From NCBI RefSeq assembly GCF_003112575.1, contig NZ_BEWC01000011.1, positions 62,001 to 126,000 of the forward strand: DNA of 64,000 bases. Direction: 5' to 3'. Of the stretch, positions 9,674-18,942 are shown in pieces (the first letter of the stretch is position 1; every line of letters starts with the position of its first letter). A program made the translations under genes and the position numbers. Under the pieces are notes generated by a model that worked only from the letters and a program-made list of their open reading frames with translations, did not search any database and was not told the origin of the DNA. This stretch comes from Streptomyces ardesiacus. Lineage in GTDB: Bacteria; Actinomycetota; Actinomycetes; Streptomycetales; Streptomycetaceae.

Positions 9674-10078
9674 ATGCCTGCACGTCCACGCAAGCCATGC
9701 TCACAACCCGGGTGCTCAGAGCTGACACCAAGCGGTGGTCCATGTGCTGAGCACAAGAGGCAGCGTGAGAAGCTGAGGGCTGAAGCTGGTAACGCTGTGT
9801 ACTCCACGACACGATGGCAGCGAGTACGCAAGCGGTTCCTCTACTTGAACCCTTGGTGTTCGCTGTGCGCACGCCAAGCGACCGTAGCCGACCATTGGCC
9901 AGTGTCCAGGCGCGACCTGGTTCGGCAGCAGGTTGACAACCCCGACGCGCACAAGCACTTGCGTCCGCTGTGCACGCTCTGTCACAACAAGGAGACGGCC
10001 CGTTTGCAGCCTGGTGGCTTCATCGCTGCCAACGCGCGACCGGTCGTCCGCCTGCCGGCCTCGCCCCCTGGGGGGTGA
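9674..10078 (+). CDS. HNH endonuclease 2
   Basis: The 134-aa protein has an N-terminal CSQPGC...CAEH zinc element. The HNH core follows: NPWCSLC, VADHWPVSRR with the catalytic His, a central Asn (DNPDAHKHL) and LCTLCHNKET. The YSTTRWQRVRKRFL segment before the core is typical of phage HNH proteins found just upstream of P27-type small terminases. It probably acts with the terminase in packaging. The ATG at 9674 follows a weak GGAGGGG; usage beyond residue 120 is low-complexity. Confidence 0.85.
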   Translation: MPARPRKPCSQPGCSELTPSGGPCAEHKRQREKLRAEAGNAVYSTTRWQRVRKRFLYLNPWCSLCARQATVADHWPVSRRDLVRQQVDNPDAHKHLRPLCTLCHNKETARLQPGGFIAANARPVVRLPASPPGG

Positions 10079-10272
10079 CCCCCGCCCGTGCCCGAGACCA
10101 CTCGGCAGGGAGGGCGGCGTACGACATGGCCGATCGGAGCGTTCCTGCGGGAACCTCGCCCTTCTGAGCATCGCCCCAGGTAGGCGACTCGGCACCCCAT
10201 CTGACCAGGCAAGACGGCACCCCACCTTGCCCCGGTATGTCCGCCGCTCCCACCGCACGCAAGGAGGCGTCC

Positions 10273-10761
10273 ATGAGCGTCTCCGGCGCCAAGCCTATGC
10301 CTCACCTCCAGGCCGTCCGTGAGGGGTCCTTCCGTCCCGACCGCCAGAACGAGGGTGCCCGGTTCGCCCCGGTGGACCCCGTGGAGCCGGCGTGGGACGA
10401 CGTGTTCCCCGGGCGGACCAAGGACGTCAAGGAGACCCGCGCGTACGCCGCTGCCCTCTGGGCGCGCATCGTGCCGGCCCTGGTGGTGTCCACCGGGCTG
10501 ACGGAGACCCAGCGGGAGACCGTGACGGACTACGTGGTGACCGCTACCCGCATCTGGCAGGGGGAGCGCGCGCTGTCCCTCCAGGGCCTGGTGGTCCAGA
10601 CGGAGCGGGGCATGGTCAAGAACCCTTGGACCTCCATTCTCAACGCGTACCGCTCGCACTTCCGTTCCCTGACTGGCGAACTGGGTCTGTCTCCGTCGGC
10701 GGCCTCCCGCATTGCGGCCCCCGACACAACAGGAGACGACGATGACGACACCTTCGACTGA
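10273..10761 (+). CDS. terS: Terminase small subunit (P27 family)
   Basis: The 162-aa DNA-recognition subunit is predicted to bind the packaging site and deliver DNA to the large subunit. The central helical region (LTETQRETVTDYVVTATRIWQ...GMVKNPWTSILN) and the acidic C-terminal tail (TTGDDDDDTFD) fit the phage P27 family. The ATG at 10273 has a strong AAGGAGG; an earlier in-frame ATG at 10237 does not. It overlaps terL by 20 bp. Confidence 0.85.
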   Translation: MSVSGAKPMPHLQAVREGSFRPDRQNEGARFAPVDPVEPAWDDVFPGRTKDVKETRAYAAALWARIVPALVVSTGLTETQRETVTDYVVTATRIWQGERALSLQGLVVQTERGMVKNPWTSILNAYRSHFRSLTGELGLSPSAASRIAAPDTTGDDDDDTFD

Positions 10762-12460
10762 CAGCCTGGGCCTCTGGAAGCAGGATCTTCCCGTCCCGTA
10801 CGCCTCGCTCCTGGAGCTAGGCATGACGGAGGAGGAGATCCTGGACGGGTGGGAGCGCCGGCCGCTCCACTGGACGTGCCAGGCCCCCGAGCACCCGGGC
10901 GCCTACTTCTCTGTTGAGCACGCTGCGCGGGCCCTCAGGGCGGTGGAGTCCTTCAAGCACACCAAGGGCCGATGGGGCGGTACGCCGCTCCGGCTTCAGA
11001 CCTGGCAAAAGGTCTGGGTGATCTTCCCCATCTTCGGGTGGGTCTACTTTGACACGGAGATCCAGCGCGTCCTCCGGGTGATCCGCTCCGCGTGGGTGGA
11101 GATCCCCCGCAAGGCCGGCAAGTCCACGCTGTCCTCCGGCATCGCCCTCACGCTCCTCCTGGCCGACCGGGAAATGGGTGCGGAGGTCTACGCCGCTGCG
11201 GGCTCGCTCGAACAGGCCGGCCGAGTCGCTGAGGACTGCAAGCGCATGGCGATGACGTCCAAGGCCGTACGTGGTCGCGTGGACGTCCTCCGCAACGTCA
11301 TCCGGGTGCCCCGTACCGGTGGCCTCTTCAGACCACTGTCCAAGGTGGCAGAGACGGCCCACGGACTGAACGTCTCCGGTGCCATCGTGGATGAGGTCCA
11401 CGTTCACAAGTCCCGAGACCTCATCGACGCTATCGAGACCGGTGTAGGTGCCCGTGACCAGCCGCTGATTGTGTACATCACCACGGCTGATGAGGGCGTG
11501 GAGGGCTCCATTTACGACGAGAAGCACACGTACACCCTCCGGTGTGCTGAGCGTGTCGTCACGGACACCCAGCAGTATGGCGTTGTATGGGCCGCCGCTG
11601 CGGACGCTGACCCGTTCGCGGAGGAGACCTGGCGCAGGGCCAACCCTGGCCTGGGCGTCTCGCCCTCGCTGGCGTACATCCAGCGCGAGGCCAACAAGGC
11701 CAAGGCGACACCTTCGTACCTCCCGACGTTCCTCCGCCTCTCGCTCAACCGGCGCATGCGCGCGGCCACCCGCTGGTTGCCGCAACCGCTCTGGGACGCG
11801 AACGCCGGCACCGTGGACGACAAGCGGTTCCGCTACCGGCGCGCGTGGGGAGGAGTGGACCTCTCCGCCGTGTCCGACCTCTCCGCCTGGGTCCTCGCTG
11901 TCGAGTCCCGACAGAAGGGCGTGGAGCTGGAGCTGGTGGCCCGGTTCTGGCTACCGGAGGAGCGACTGGACGAACTGGAGGCACAACTCCACGTCCCGCT
12001 CCGCCAGTGGGCCAAGGAGGGATGGCTGACTCTCACGGAGGGCGACGCCATCGACTACACGGCTATCGAGAAGCAGATCATCGCTGATTGCCGCCGGCTG
12101 GACGTCCAGCGCGTTTCATACGACCGCATGTTCGCTGGCCAGATGGTCCAGCGTCTGGAGTCCAAGACCCGGGGCGTGGACGTAGTGCCCGTGGCGCAGA
12201 CCTACTTGGGCATGTCCCCAGGCTCCAAGGAGCTGGAGCGACTCCTCCGCGAGGGCCAGGTCCGTCACGGCGGAAACCCCATCCTCCGCTGGAACGCCCT
12301 CTGCTGCGAGGTCTACACGGACGGAAACGACAACATCCGTCCCGTGAAGCCGGACCGCAACAAGTCATCGTCCCGCATCGACGGCATCGCGGCCTCCGTG
12401 ATGGCCCTGGACGGATACGTCCGTCGTCCGATCCGCAAGGCCAGAGCGGCCAGCGCGTAA
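10742..12460 (+). CDS. terL: Terminase large subunit
   Basis: The 572-aa packaging motor and nuclease has its ATPase domain with Walker A at residues 121-128 (IPRKAGKS) and Walker B at SGAIVDEVHVHKS. The RNase H-like nuclease domain follows, with its first acidic residue in GVDLSAVSDLSAW. The start at 10742 lies just after CAGGAGACGACG inside the end of terS, so the two are translationally coupled. Confidence 0.95.
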   Translation: MTTPSTDSLGLWKQDLPVPYASLLELGMTEEEILDGWERRPLHWTCQAPEHPGAYFSVEHAARALRAVESFKHTKGRWGGTPLRLQTWQKVWVIFPIFGWVYFDTEIQRVLRVIRSAWVEIPRKAGKSTLSSGIALTLLLADREMGAEVYAAAGSLEQAGRVAEDCKRMAMTSKAVRGRVDVLRNVIRVPRTGGLFRPLSKVAETAHGLNVSGAIVDEVHVHKSRDLIDAIETGVGARDQPLIVYITTADEGVEGSIYDEKHTYTLRCAERVVTDTQQYGVVWAAAADADPFAEETWRRANPGLGVSPSLAYIQREANKAKATPSYLPTFLRLSLNRRMRAATRWLPQPLWDANAGTVDDKRFRYRRAWGGVDLSAVSDLSAWVLAVESRQKGVELELVARFWLPEERLDELEAQLHVPLRQWAKEGWLTLTEGDAIDYTAIEKQIIADCRRLDVQRVSYDRMFAGQMVQRLESKTRGVDVVPVAQTYLGMSPGSKELERLLREGQVRHGGNPILRWNALCCEVYTDGNDNIRPVKPDRNKSSSRIDGIAASVMALDGYVRRPIRKARAASA

Positions 12461-12486
12461 CCCTACTCATCCCCCTGGAGGTGACC

Positions 12487-13896
12487 ATGGCGGAAACGCC
12501 CCTGGCAACCGTCCGGCGCCTCCACGCCAAGCTGGTGAAGCGCAAGGCGTACGCGGACAAGTGGTCCAGTTACTACGAGGGGCAGCGTCCCCTACTGTTC
12601 GCGTCCCCTGAGTTCTCCCAGATGTCCGGGGGCCTGTTCAACGGGTTCTCTGACAACTGGTGCCAGGTGGTCCCGGACGCCATGGTGGAGCGCCTCCGAC
12701 CGGTGGGGTTCCGCCTGGAGGACGGCACGCTGGACAAGGCGGCGTGGAAGGCATGGCGCGCGAACGAGTGCGACGTGGAGTTCGGACTGGCCGCCCTGGA
12801 GGCCCTCCTGGCCGGACGCTCTTTCGTCATGGTCTGGAAGCCGGACGGCATCAACACTGAGATCACGTTCGAGCATGCCTCCCAGGCCATCGTGGACTAC
12901 ATCCCCGGTCGCCGGCGGGCACGCCGCGCAGCGCTGAAGGTCTGGACGGACGGCACGCTGGACTACGCCGTATTGATCACGCCCACGGTCGTGTACCGGT
13001 ACGAACGTCTCGCGAACGGAACGGACGAGTGGAAACCCCGCCGCACCGGACTCGCCCCCAAGGAGACGGCCCACCTGGCCAACCCGATGGGCGAGGTCTT
13101 CATGGTGGAACTCCCGAACCGGTCCCGCCTCCGGGGGAAGCCGCGCAGCGAAATCGAGTCTGTGGCCCCTCTCCAGGACGCCATCAACACTCTGTGGGCC
13201 CACCTCCTCACCGCTGCTGACAACCTGGCCGTGCCGGCCCGTGCCGTCCTGGGCATGGACCGGCCTACCCGGGAGATCACGGATGAGGAGGGCGAGGTCA
13301 TCGGGGAGGAAGACCTCCCCATCGCGCCGTTCCGTCGTGACCGTCTCCTGTGGCTGGAGAGTCAGAACGCCTCCATTGCCGAGTTCTCCGCAGCGGACCT
13401 CACGAACTACACGAACGTCATTGAGGTTGCGGTCCGTCACGTTGCCGCACAGACACGTACCCCCGCTTCGTACCTCACGGGGGAGATCAGCAACGTCTCC
13501 GCCGACACGCTGACAGCCACGGAATCCGGCCTGGTGGCCAAGGTCCAGGAGGTCCAGCGCCACCTAGGGGCCGCCCTCAGGGAGGTCATGCGCCTGGAGG
13601 CCCTGGCCGCCGGAGACGTGGCCCGTGCTGAGGCCCTGGCCCTGGGTGACGTCGTGTGGCGTGACGCCCAGTTCCGTTCGGACGCGCAGTACGCGGACGC
13701 GCTCACCAAGTACAAGGCCATCGGTGTTCCCGATGAGGCGCTCTGGGAGCGCATGCCGGACGTTACGCCGGACACGGTGGAGCGCTGGAAGTCCATGAGG
13801 ACCGACCAGGCTGCGGCCATCGTCGGCGGGGACCTGGCCTCCATGTTCGGCGCCAAGCAGGAGTCCGGTGAGGAGGACGTCCCTCCCGCTGAGTAG
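12487..13896 (+). CDS. Portal protein
   Basis: The 469-aa protein fits the SPP1 gp6-like portal family: an N-terminal RRLHAKLVKRKAYADKWSSYY, the core segment around LPNRSRLRGKPRSEI, and a C-terminal region containing RTPASYLTGEISNVSADTL. Twelve copies should form the DNA entry vertex. The ATG at 12487 follows CTGGAGGTGACC. It lies between terL and a MuF-like gene, the standard place for a portal gene. Confidence 0.93.
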   Translation: MAETPLATVRRLHAKLVKRKAYADKWSSYYEGQRPLLFASPEFSQMSGGLFNGFSDNWCQVVPDAMVERLRPVGFRLEDGTLDKAAWKAWRANECDVEFGLAALEALLAGRSFVMVWKPDGINTEITFEHASQAIVDYIPGRRRARRAALKVWTDGTLDYAVLITPTVVYRYERLANGTDEWKPRRTGLAPKETAHLANPMGEVFMVELPNRSRLRGKPRSEIESVAPLQDAINTLWAHLLTAADNLAVPARAVLGMDRPTREITDEEGEVIGEEDLPIAPFRRDRLLWLESQNASIAEFSAADLTNYTNVIEVAVRHVAAQTRTPASYLTGEISNVSADTLTATESGLVAKVQEVQRHLGAALREVMRLEALAAGDVARAEALALGDVVWRDAQFRSDAQYADALTKYKAIGVPDEALWERMPDVTPDTVERWKSMRTDQAAAIVGGDLASMFGAKQESGEEDVPPAE

Positions 13897-13906
13897 GGAG
13901 TGACGG

Positions 13907-14953
13907 GTGGCTGACGAACGCGACCTGGCGGGACTCACCATGAGTACCGCCAGGGAGACCTCACCGGCCCGCTCACGGGCTCTGGCGGAGGCAAGGTACC
14001 GACAGGTCCAGAACCTCGTGCGGGGCGTCCTGGAGGCCGTACAGGCGCTCTGGACAAGCGCTACCCCGGACCGAATCCTGGCCGCCATGGCGGGGGAGGT
14101 TGGCGCGGGGATTCTGAGCGCCGTTGTAGCGGGTCAGCTTGCCGTCGCCCAGGGAGCTAGCGCCTTCGTGGCCAACGCGATGTTGGCGCAGGGTGCCTCT
14201 CCCGCTGCGGCGGGACTGCTGGTCCCCGGGCAACTCGCAGGGTACGCGGCCGATGGTCGGTCCCTGGCCACGCTCCTGTACCTCCCAGCGCTCACCACCG
14301 CCCGTGCACTGGCCGCCGGCATGGCGGCCCAGGCGGCCTCCGTGCTGGGCCTGAGCCAAATGGCACGTCTGGTATCCACCACTCTCACGGACACGGCTCG
14401 GACAGCTACCACGGTCGCGATGACCGCATCGGAGCGTTGCGTGTCGTACGTGCGAGTGGTGAAGCTGCCAGCGTGTGACCGGTGCATCATCCTCGCTGGC
14501 CGGCAGTACAGCTACAGCGAGGGATTCAAGCGCCACCCAGGGTGTGACTGCGGCATGGAGCCGATGACCGACCGGGAGTGGAAGGCATCGGACGGCCCAG
14601 AGGAACTCTACGCAGCCATGTCACCGGAGGAGCGAGTCCGCCGGTTCGGCAAGGACGCCGTGGAGGCCATGGACGCCGGCGCGGACATGGCCCAGGTCGT
14701 CAACGTGACTGGCCGCAAGGGTGGCGTGTCCACCGTGGAGATGTTCGGAAAGAAAGTGCAGGTGACCCGAGAGGGCACCACCAAGCGTGGACTTGCCGCA
14801 AGTTCCATGCGAGAAAGCTTCGTGAAGGTCCAGGGAGAGCGCTACACGCGCACGAAAGCCCCCCGGCTCACCCCTTCGGAGATCCTCCGCCAAGCCAAGG
14901 GCGACCGCGAACACCAGGTCCGCCTACTGACCAAGTACGGATACATCCAATAA
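13907..14953 (+). CDS. MuF-like minor head (capsid maturation) protein
   Basis: The 348-aa GTG-started protein (GGGAG upstream) has Ala-rich helices for the first 180 residues. A Cys/His cluster follows (LPACDRCIILAGRQY...FKRHPGCDCGMEP), characteristic of phage minor head proteins encoded next to the portal. It probably enters the procapsid and helps head assembly. I see no protease catalytic triad with confidence. Confidence 0.75.
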   Translation: MADERDLAGLTMSTARETSPARSRALAEARYRQVQNLVRGVLEAVQALWTSATPDRILAAMAGEVGAGILSAVVAGQLAVAQGASAFVANAMLAQGASPAAAGLLVPGQLAGYAADGRSLATLLYLPALTTARALAAGMAAQAASVLGLSQMARLVSTTLTDTARTATTVAMTASERCVSYVRVVKLPACDRCIILAGRQYSYSEGFKRHPGCDCGMEPMTDREWKASDGPEELYAAMSPEERVRRFGKDAVEAMDAGADMAQVVNVTGRKGGVSTVEMFGKKVQVTREGTTKRGLAASSMRESFVKVQGERYTRTKAPRLTPSEILRQAKGDREHQVRLLTKYGYIQ

Positions 14954-14967
14954 GGAGCGATTCCAGG

Positions 14968-15588
14968 ATGACCACGAACCCGAACCCCAACGGCCCGACC
15001 GACCAGGGCACCAAGGACGGAGACCCGGCCAAGGACGGCCAGGGTAACCCGAACCCCAACGGCCCGGACGCCTCCAAGGACGGGGACCCCGCCAAGGACG
15101 GCCAGGACGGCAAGGGCAAGGACGATGCGCTGGGGGAGGGTGGGCTCAAGGCCCTCCAGGCCGAACGTGCGGCCCGCAAGGAGGCGGAGACCAAGCTCTC
15201 GGAGCTGGAGGCTGAGGTCAAGCGGCTCCAGCGGTCGAACGCTGCGGTCAAGGGTCATGACCTGGAGGCCATCCGGACCGAGATCCGGGCCGAGTTCCAG
15301 ACTCAGCTTCTGGAGTCGGAGATCCGCGTGGAGGCTACCGGCAAGGTCGTGGAGGCCAGCGAGGTCGCCAAGCGCTACCCGGAGTACTTCAAGGACGTGA
15401 AGGCCGGTGACGCCGACGGGATCGGTAAGGCCGTGGCGCAGCTCCTGGAGGACAAGCCCTACCTGGCCGCCAAGACGGACGACAACCCCGCGTGGGGTGA
15501 CGTCGGTGGGGGTCAGCGTGAGCCCGTGGAGGACGAACCGGCCTCCCCCACGGACCGCCTCCGCCGCGCGTACGGCGCCAGCAAGTAA
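14968..15588 (+). CDS. Scaffolding protein
   Basis: The 206-aa acidic protein has a low-complexity N terminus with two copies of an NPNPNGP...KDGDPAKDG unit. A coiled coil follows from about residue 65 to 110 (ALQAERAARKEAETKLSELE, then AEVKRLQRS), and the tail ends RLRRAYGASK. Its position before the major capsid gene and its composition are those of an internal scaffold that guides capsid assembly and is then removed. Confidence 0.85.
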   Translation: MTTNPNPNGPTDQGTKDGDPAKDGQGNPNPNGPDASKDGDPAKDGQDGKGKDDALGEGGLKALQAERAARKEAETKLSELEAEVKRLQRSNAAVKGHDLEAIRTEIRAEFQTQLLESEIRVEATGKVVEASEVAKRYPEYFKDVKAGDADGIGKAVAQLLEDKPYLAAKTDDNPAWGDVGGGQREPVEDEPASPTDRLRRAYGASK

Positions 15589-15595
15589 CCACTCG

Positions 15596-15619
15596 CCACC
15601 TCCTCACGTGAGGTGGTGG
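15596..15619. repeat. CTCACGTGAG palindrome, copy 2
   Basis: This 24-bp copy (CCACCTCCTCACGTGAGG and on) lies between the scaffold and capsid genes, 24 bp before the capsid start. Confidence 0.8.
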
Positions 15620-15642
15620 TCCCATCTCATGAGGAGTAACAC

Positions 15643-16587
15643 ATGGCACTGACCCTCCCGGAGGCGGCCAAGCTCTCCCAGGACGACCTCCAGCGAGGCG
15701 TCCTGGAGGTCTTCGTCCAGGAGTCCAGCATCCTGGACCGCATCCCGTTCCTCACTATCGAGGGCAACGCGTACGCGTACAACGAGGAGGACAGCCTCCC
15801 GGGCGTGGAGTTCCGTTCGGTGAACGAGGGCTACGCGGAGTCCACCGGCACGGTCAACCCCAAGTCGGAGCGGCTGGTGATCCTCGGTGGTGACGCCGAC
15901 GTGGACACCTTCATCGTCAAGACCCGGGGCAACCTCAACGACCAGCGGGCCATCCAGACCCGTATGAAGGTCAAGGCCGTTTCGTACAAGTTCCAGGACC
16001 ACTTCTTCAACGGTGACACGGAGGTGGACCCGAAGGGGTTCGACGGCCTCAAGAAGCGTCTCACTGGTGCCCAGGTCCTGGCCGCCGACGCCAACGGCAT
16101 GGGTCCCGTGGCCGGCGGGCACGACTTCATGGACGCGCTGGACGCCCTCATCGCCTCCGTTCCCGGCCTCAACGGCTCGAACGGCGCCCTCTACGCGAAC
16201 CGCTCGGTGATCGCCAAGATCAAGTCCAGCGCTCGGCGCCTGGGTGGCGTGGAGTTCATCAAGGAGGCCATGACCTCCAAGATGGTCGCCACGTACAACG
16301 GCATCGCCCTCCTGGACCCGGGCCAGACCCCCGCCGGCGCGGACATCCTCCCGATGACCGAGACCCAGGGCACGGCGGAGGACGCCTCCAGCATCTACGC
16401 CGTGAAGTTCGGCCAGGACGAGACCGACCAGGCCGTGACCGGCCTCACCAACGGTGGCGTGACCGTGCGCGACCTGGGGGAGCTGGACTCCAAGCCTGTG
16501 TACCGCACCCGCCTGGAGTTCTTCACCGGCCTCGCGGTGTTCGGCGGCAAGGGTGCCGCGCGCCTCACCGGCGTCCAGGCCAAGTAA
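15643..16587 (+). CDS. Major capsid protein
   Basis: The 314-aa protein has HK97-fold character: LEVFVQESSILDRIPFLTIEG near the N terminus, a central NDQRAIQTRMKVKAVSYKFQDHFFNGD spine-helix region, and a C-terminal YRTRLEFFTGLAVFGGKGAARLTG strand typical of phage coat proteins. Codon use is highly biased, as expected for an abundant virion protein. A palindrome repeat and CATGAGGAGTAACAC ribosome site lie upstream. Confidence 0.92.
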   Translation: MALTLPEAAKLSQDDLQRGVLEVFVQESSILDRIPFLTIEGNAYAYNEEDSLPGVEFRSVNEGYAESTGTVNPKSERLVILGGDADVDTFIVKTRGNLNDQRAIQTRMKVKAVSYKFQDHFFNGDTEVDPKGFDGLKKRLTGAQVLAADANGMGPVAGGHDFMDALDALIASVPGLNGSNGALYANRSVIAKIKSSARRLGGVEFIKEAMTSKMVATYNGIALLDPGQTPAGADILPMTETQGTAEDASSIYAVKFGQDETDQAVTGLTNGGVTVRDLGELDSKPVYRTRLEFFTGLAVFGGKGAARLTGVQAK

Positions 16588-16597
16588 GGAGGAGGGC

Positions 16598-16756
16598 ATG
16601 GCAACGGCACGCAAGCCCAAGTCTGCCCTCCCCGACCCGCACGGCGACACCAAGTGCGACACCCCCAGGCTGGAGGGCTACAAGGCCGTCCGGCCCGGGG
16701 GTGAGCCGGTGTCCGTCGTGCGCTGTCAGGAGTGCGGCGCACAGAACGTCAAGTAA
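16598..16756 (+). CDS. Small CxxC protein between capsid and connector genes
   Basis: The 52-aa basic protein has a C-terminal CQEC pair and an AAGGAGGAGGGC ribosome site just before its ATG. The position after the capsid gene suggests a virion-associated or assembly protein. The function is unknown. Confidence 0.65.
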   Translation: MATARKPKSALPDPHGDTKCDTPRLEGYKAVRPGGEPVSVVRCQECGAQNVK

Positions 16757-16768
16757 GGAGGCCGGGGA

Positions 16769-17302
16769 ATGGCTCTGCCTCCTCTCGCCACTCCGGAGCA
16801 ACTGGCCGCCTGGATGCAAACCGACGTGGCAAGCCTCCCCGGTGACCCCGCGCTGGTCCTGGCCGTGGCCTCCCAGGTCGTGCGCAAGCGTGCGCGCCAG
16901 TGGTTCACGGTCGGGACCACCTCTCCGGAGCTGTACCCCCGGGACGGCTACGTGGAGCCCCCGCAGCGTCCAGTGCGGTCCGTCGCGTCCGTAGTGGACG
17001 CCGACACGGGCGCCGCGCTGAAGTGGAAGCTGCGCAGGGGCCGCGTGTACGTCGGCCCCGGTGTGGAGGCCGTGCGGCTCACCTACACGCACGGGTATGC
17101 GGATGTGCCGGCGGATGTCCTGGGCGTCGTCCTGGGCGCAGCCTCCCGGGCGATGAGTAACCCGGACAACCTCCGCCAGGAGACCGTGGGGAGTATCTCC
17201 CTCACGTACTCCGTGGAGACCCTGGACGCCTCGCTGTCCGAGCGTGACCGGGACCTCCTGGACGCGTACCGGCGCGGGGTTTCGGTGGTGAGCACCGGAT
17301 GA
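16769..17302 (+). CDS. Head-tail connector (adaptor) protein
   Basis: The 177-aa protein opens LATPEQLAAWMQTDV, the pattern of gp6-like adaptors that dock under the portal. A central beta-rich part (RDGYVEPPQRPVRSVASVV) and a C-terminal helix rich in charged residues follow. Gene order (capsid, adaptor, stopper, completion, terminator, tube) supports the call. The next gene overlaps its stop. Confidence 0.8.
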   Translation: MALPPLATPEQLAAWMQTDVASLPGDPALVLAVASQVVRKRARQWFTVGTTSPELYPRDGYVEPPQRPVRSVASVVDADTGAALKWKLRRGRVYVGPGVEAVRLTYTHGYADVPADVLGVVLGAASRAMSNPDNLRQETVGSISLTYSVETLDASLSERDRDLLDAYRRGVSVVSTG

Positions 17303-17640
17303 ACGCGTACCTGGACTCAGCGGTTCGCCTCCGGGCTCCGCTGGTCACGAACAAGTACGGGGACACCACGACTGACCGGGACTGGTCCCGCGCGGAGCGG
17401 TACCAGATCACGGACGTCTCCATCCAGCCCGACGGCTCATCGGAGACGAACGGTGACCGTGAGCTGGTCCTCACGGGCTGGAAGCTGTACACCCGGCGGG
17501 GCCGTGACCTGGACCTGGTGAAGACGGACCGGGTGGAGTGGGACGGAATGACCCTGGAGGTTGACGGCGAGGTCGCTCGCTGGCGCTGGGGAGGCCGTGT
17601 CCACCACGTGGAGATCCGACTCAAGAGGGTGACGGGCTAA
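17299..17640 (+). CDS. Head-tail stopper protein
   Basis: The 113-aa protein overlaps the adaptor gene by ATGA. Size, beta-rich sequence (WKLYTRRGRDLDLVKTDRVE) and position match head-completion stoppers of the SPP1 gp16 type that close the connector after packaging. Confidence 0.7.
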   Translation: MNAYLDSAVRLRAPLVTNKYGDTTTDRDWSRAERYQITDVSIQPDGSSETNGDRELVLTGWKLYTRRGRDLDLVKTDRVEWDGMTLEVDGEVARWRWGGRVHHVEIRLKRVTG

Positions 17641-17876
17641 TGGCAAACCGAATCCGTGTCAACTGGGACGCTGTCCATGATCTCCTCAAGAACCAGGGGA
17701 CCCAGGACGTGATCCGGGAGCACACGCGCCGGATCGACCAGGCCGTCACTGGCCAGTCCCGCGTGGACTTCAGCGCGGAGGGAGAGCGAGCCCGTGGCGC
17801 CGTGATCGCCGGCTACGAGCCGGGGGCTACGGCGGAGTCCACGCGCGCACAGCTCCTCCAGGCGCTGGACGGGTGA
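17640..17876 (+). CDS. Tail completion-like protein
   Basis: The 78-aa protein starts at the last base of the stopper gene (TAATG). It is helical and charged (VNWDAVHDLLKNQGTQDVIR) and sits where HK97 gp10-like tail-joining proteins are encoded, but it is shorter than usual. The assignment rests on synteny. Confidence 0.6.
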   Translation: MANRIRVNWDAVHDLLKNQGTQDVIREHTRRIDQAVTGQSRVDFSAEGERARGAVIAGYEPGATAESTRAQLLQALDG

Positions 17877-18277
17877 AGCCGATGCCCCGTCCAGTAGCCC
17901 GGTTCCCGGATGCCGTCCTGGTGGTCGTGGAGTACCTCCGTGCGGCCCTCTCCGGGCCTCACGTGGGCGCCAGGGTCCCAGACCCCATGCCGGGTGAGTT
18001 CGTCCGTGTACAGCGCATCGGTGGCCTCCGTGGCCCCATCACGGACCGGCCCCGGGTGGACATCCAAGCCTGGGCAACGACGGAAGACGATGCCTGGGCC
18101 CTCTGCGAGGACGCCAGGGCGTACGTCATGGCGATGGCAGGCAAGCGGGGCGAGACGACCGTATCCCACGTCTCGGAAGTAAGCGGCCCCATGTGGCTGC
18201 CCGACGCCTCCACCGGCCGACCCAAGTACGCGTTCGCCGTGGAGTTCACAACAAGAGGAGTTCAGTATGGCCGGTGA
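17873..18277 (+). CDS. Tail terminator protein
   Basis: The 134-aa protein shows an N-terminal helix (PDAVLVVVEYLRAAL), a GEFVRVQRIGG strand and RVDIQAWATTEDDAWALCEDA, like the lambda gpU / DUF3168 fold that caps the tail tube. The GTG at 17873 overlaps the previous stop; an ATG three codons in is an alternative start. The 3' end overlaps the tail tube gene by 11 bp. Confidence 0.72.
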   Translation: MKPMPRPVARFPDAVLVVVEYLRAALSGPHVGARVPDPMPGEFVRVQRIGGLRGPITDRPRVDIQAWATTEDDAWALCEDARAYVMAMAGKRGETTVSHVSEVSGPMWLPDASTGRPKYAFAVEFTTRGVQYGR

Positions 18278-18839
18278 CATCGCAAACCCCCGCCTCTGGG
18301 AGGGTGCGGACCTCTGGACGGCCCCGGTGGGCACACTGCTTCCCACCGATCTGTCCACGGACATGACCGACGTCGCAGCCTGGAAGGCCGTCGGCCTTCT
18401 GTCGGAGGACGGGGCCAGCGAGGGCCGAGACGAGGACACGTCCGATTTCTACGCCTGGGGCGGAAAGCTGATCCGGGTCCGGCGCTCCAAGCACAAGCGC
18501 ACCATCACGGTGACGTGCCTGGAGGACAACCTGGTGGTGTTCGGGCTGGTGAACCCGGGCTCCAGCGTGTCCACGGCCAACGGCGTCAACACGCGGAAGA
18601 TCCGCATTCCCAAGTCGGAGCGAGTCTCGTTCTGCCTGGAGCTGATGGACGGGGACATCACGCGTCGGCGGTTCATCCGCCAGGGCGAGGTCACCGCCGT
18701 GGGTGAGGTCGCGCTGAGTGACTCGGCCCTCCAGGCGTTCGAGCTGACCATCACCATCTACCCGGATGCGGACAACGTCCTTTACGAGGACATCGACAAC
18801 GACCCGCAGGGGGCGGCCCCGGAGGCCCCCGCCGGCTGA
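18267..18839 (+). CDS. Major tail (tube) protein
   Basis: The 190-aa protein should polymerise into the tail tube. Features are the acidic N-terminal EDGASEGRDEDTSDFYAWGG, the beta-rich core RRSKHKRTITVTCLEDNLVV and a C-terminal Pro/Ala tail. AAGAGGAG precedes its ATG within the terminator gene. Order before the chaperone pair and tape measure is canonical for siphoviruses. Confidence 0.85.
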   Translation: MAGDIANPRLWEGADLWTAPVGTLLPTDLSTDMTDVAAWKAVGLLSEDGASEGRDEDTSDFYAWGGKLIRVRRSKHKRTITVTCLEDNLVVFGLVNPGSSVSTANGVNTRKIRIPKSERVSFCLELMDGDITRRRFIRQGEVTAVGEVALSDSALQAFELTITIYPDADNVLYEDIDNDPQGAAPEAPAG

Positions 18840-18842
18840 CCT

Positions 18843-18866
18843 CCACCTCCTCACGTGAGGAGGTGG
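18843..18866. repeat. CTCACGTGAG palindrome, copy 3
   Basis: This is a perfectly symmetric 24-bp copy (12 of 12 pairs) right after the tail tube stop. A separate terminator-like hairpin follows, so this repeat is not itself needed as terminator here. Confidence 0.8.
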
Positions 18867-18871
18867 TCCCC

Positions 18872-18907
18872 GTAGGGCCCGTGTTCTGGGTGGGACACGG
18901 GCCCTAC
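18872..18907 (+). terminator. Hairpin after the tail tube gene
   Basis: GTAGGGCCCGTGT pairs perfectly with ACACGGGCCCTAC (13 bp, 10-nt loop). There is no T-run. It may partly terminate transcription after the abundant tube gene. Confidence 0.6.
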
Positions 18908-18942
18908 GTATCCACCCACGCCACCCGACCAAGGAGACCATC

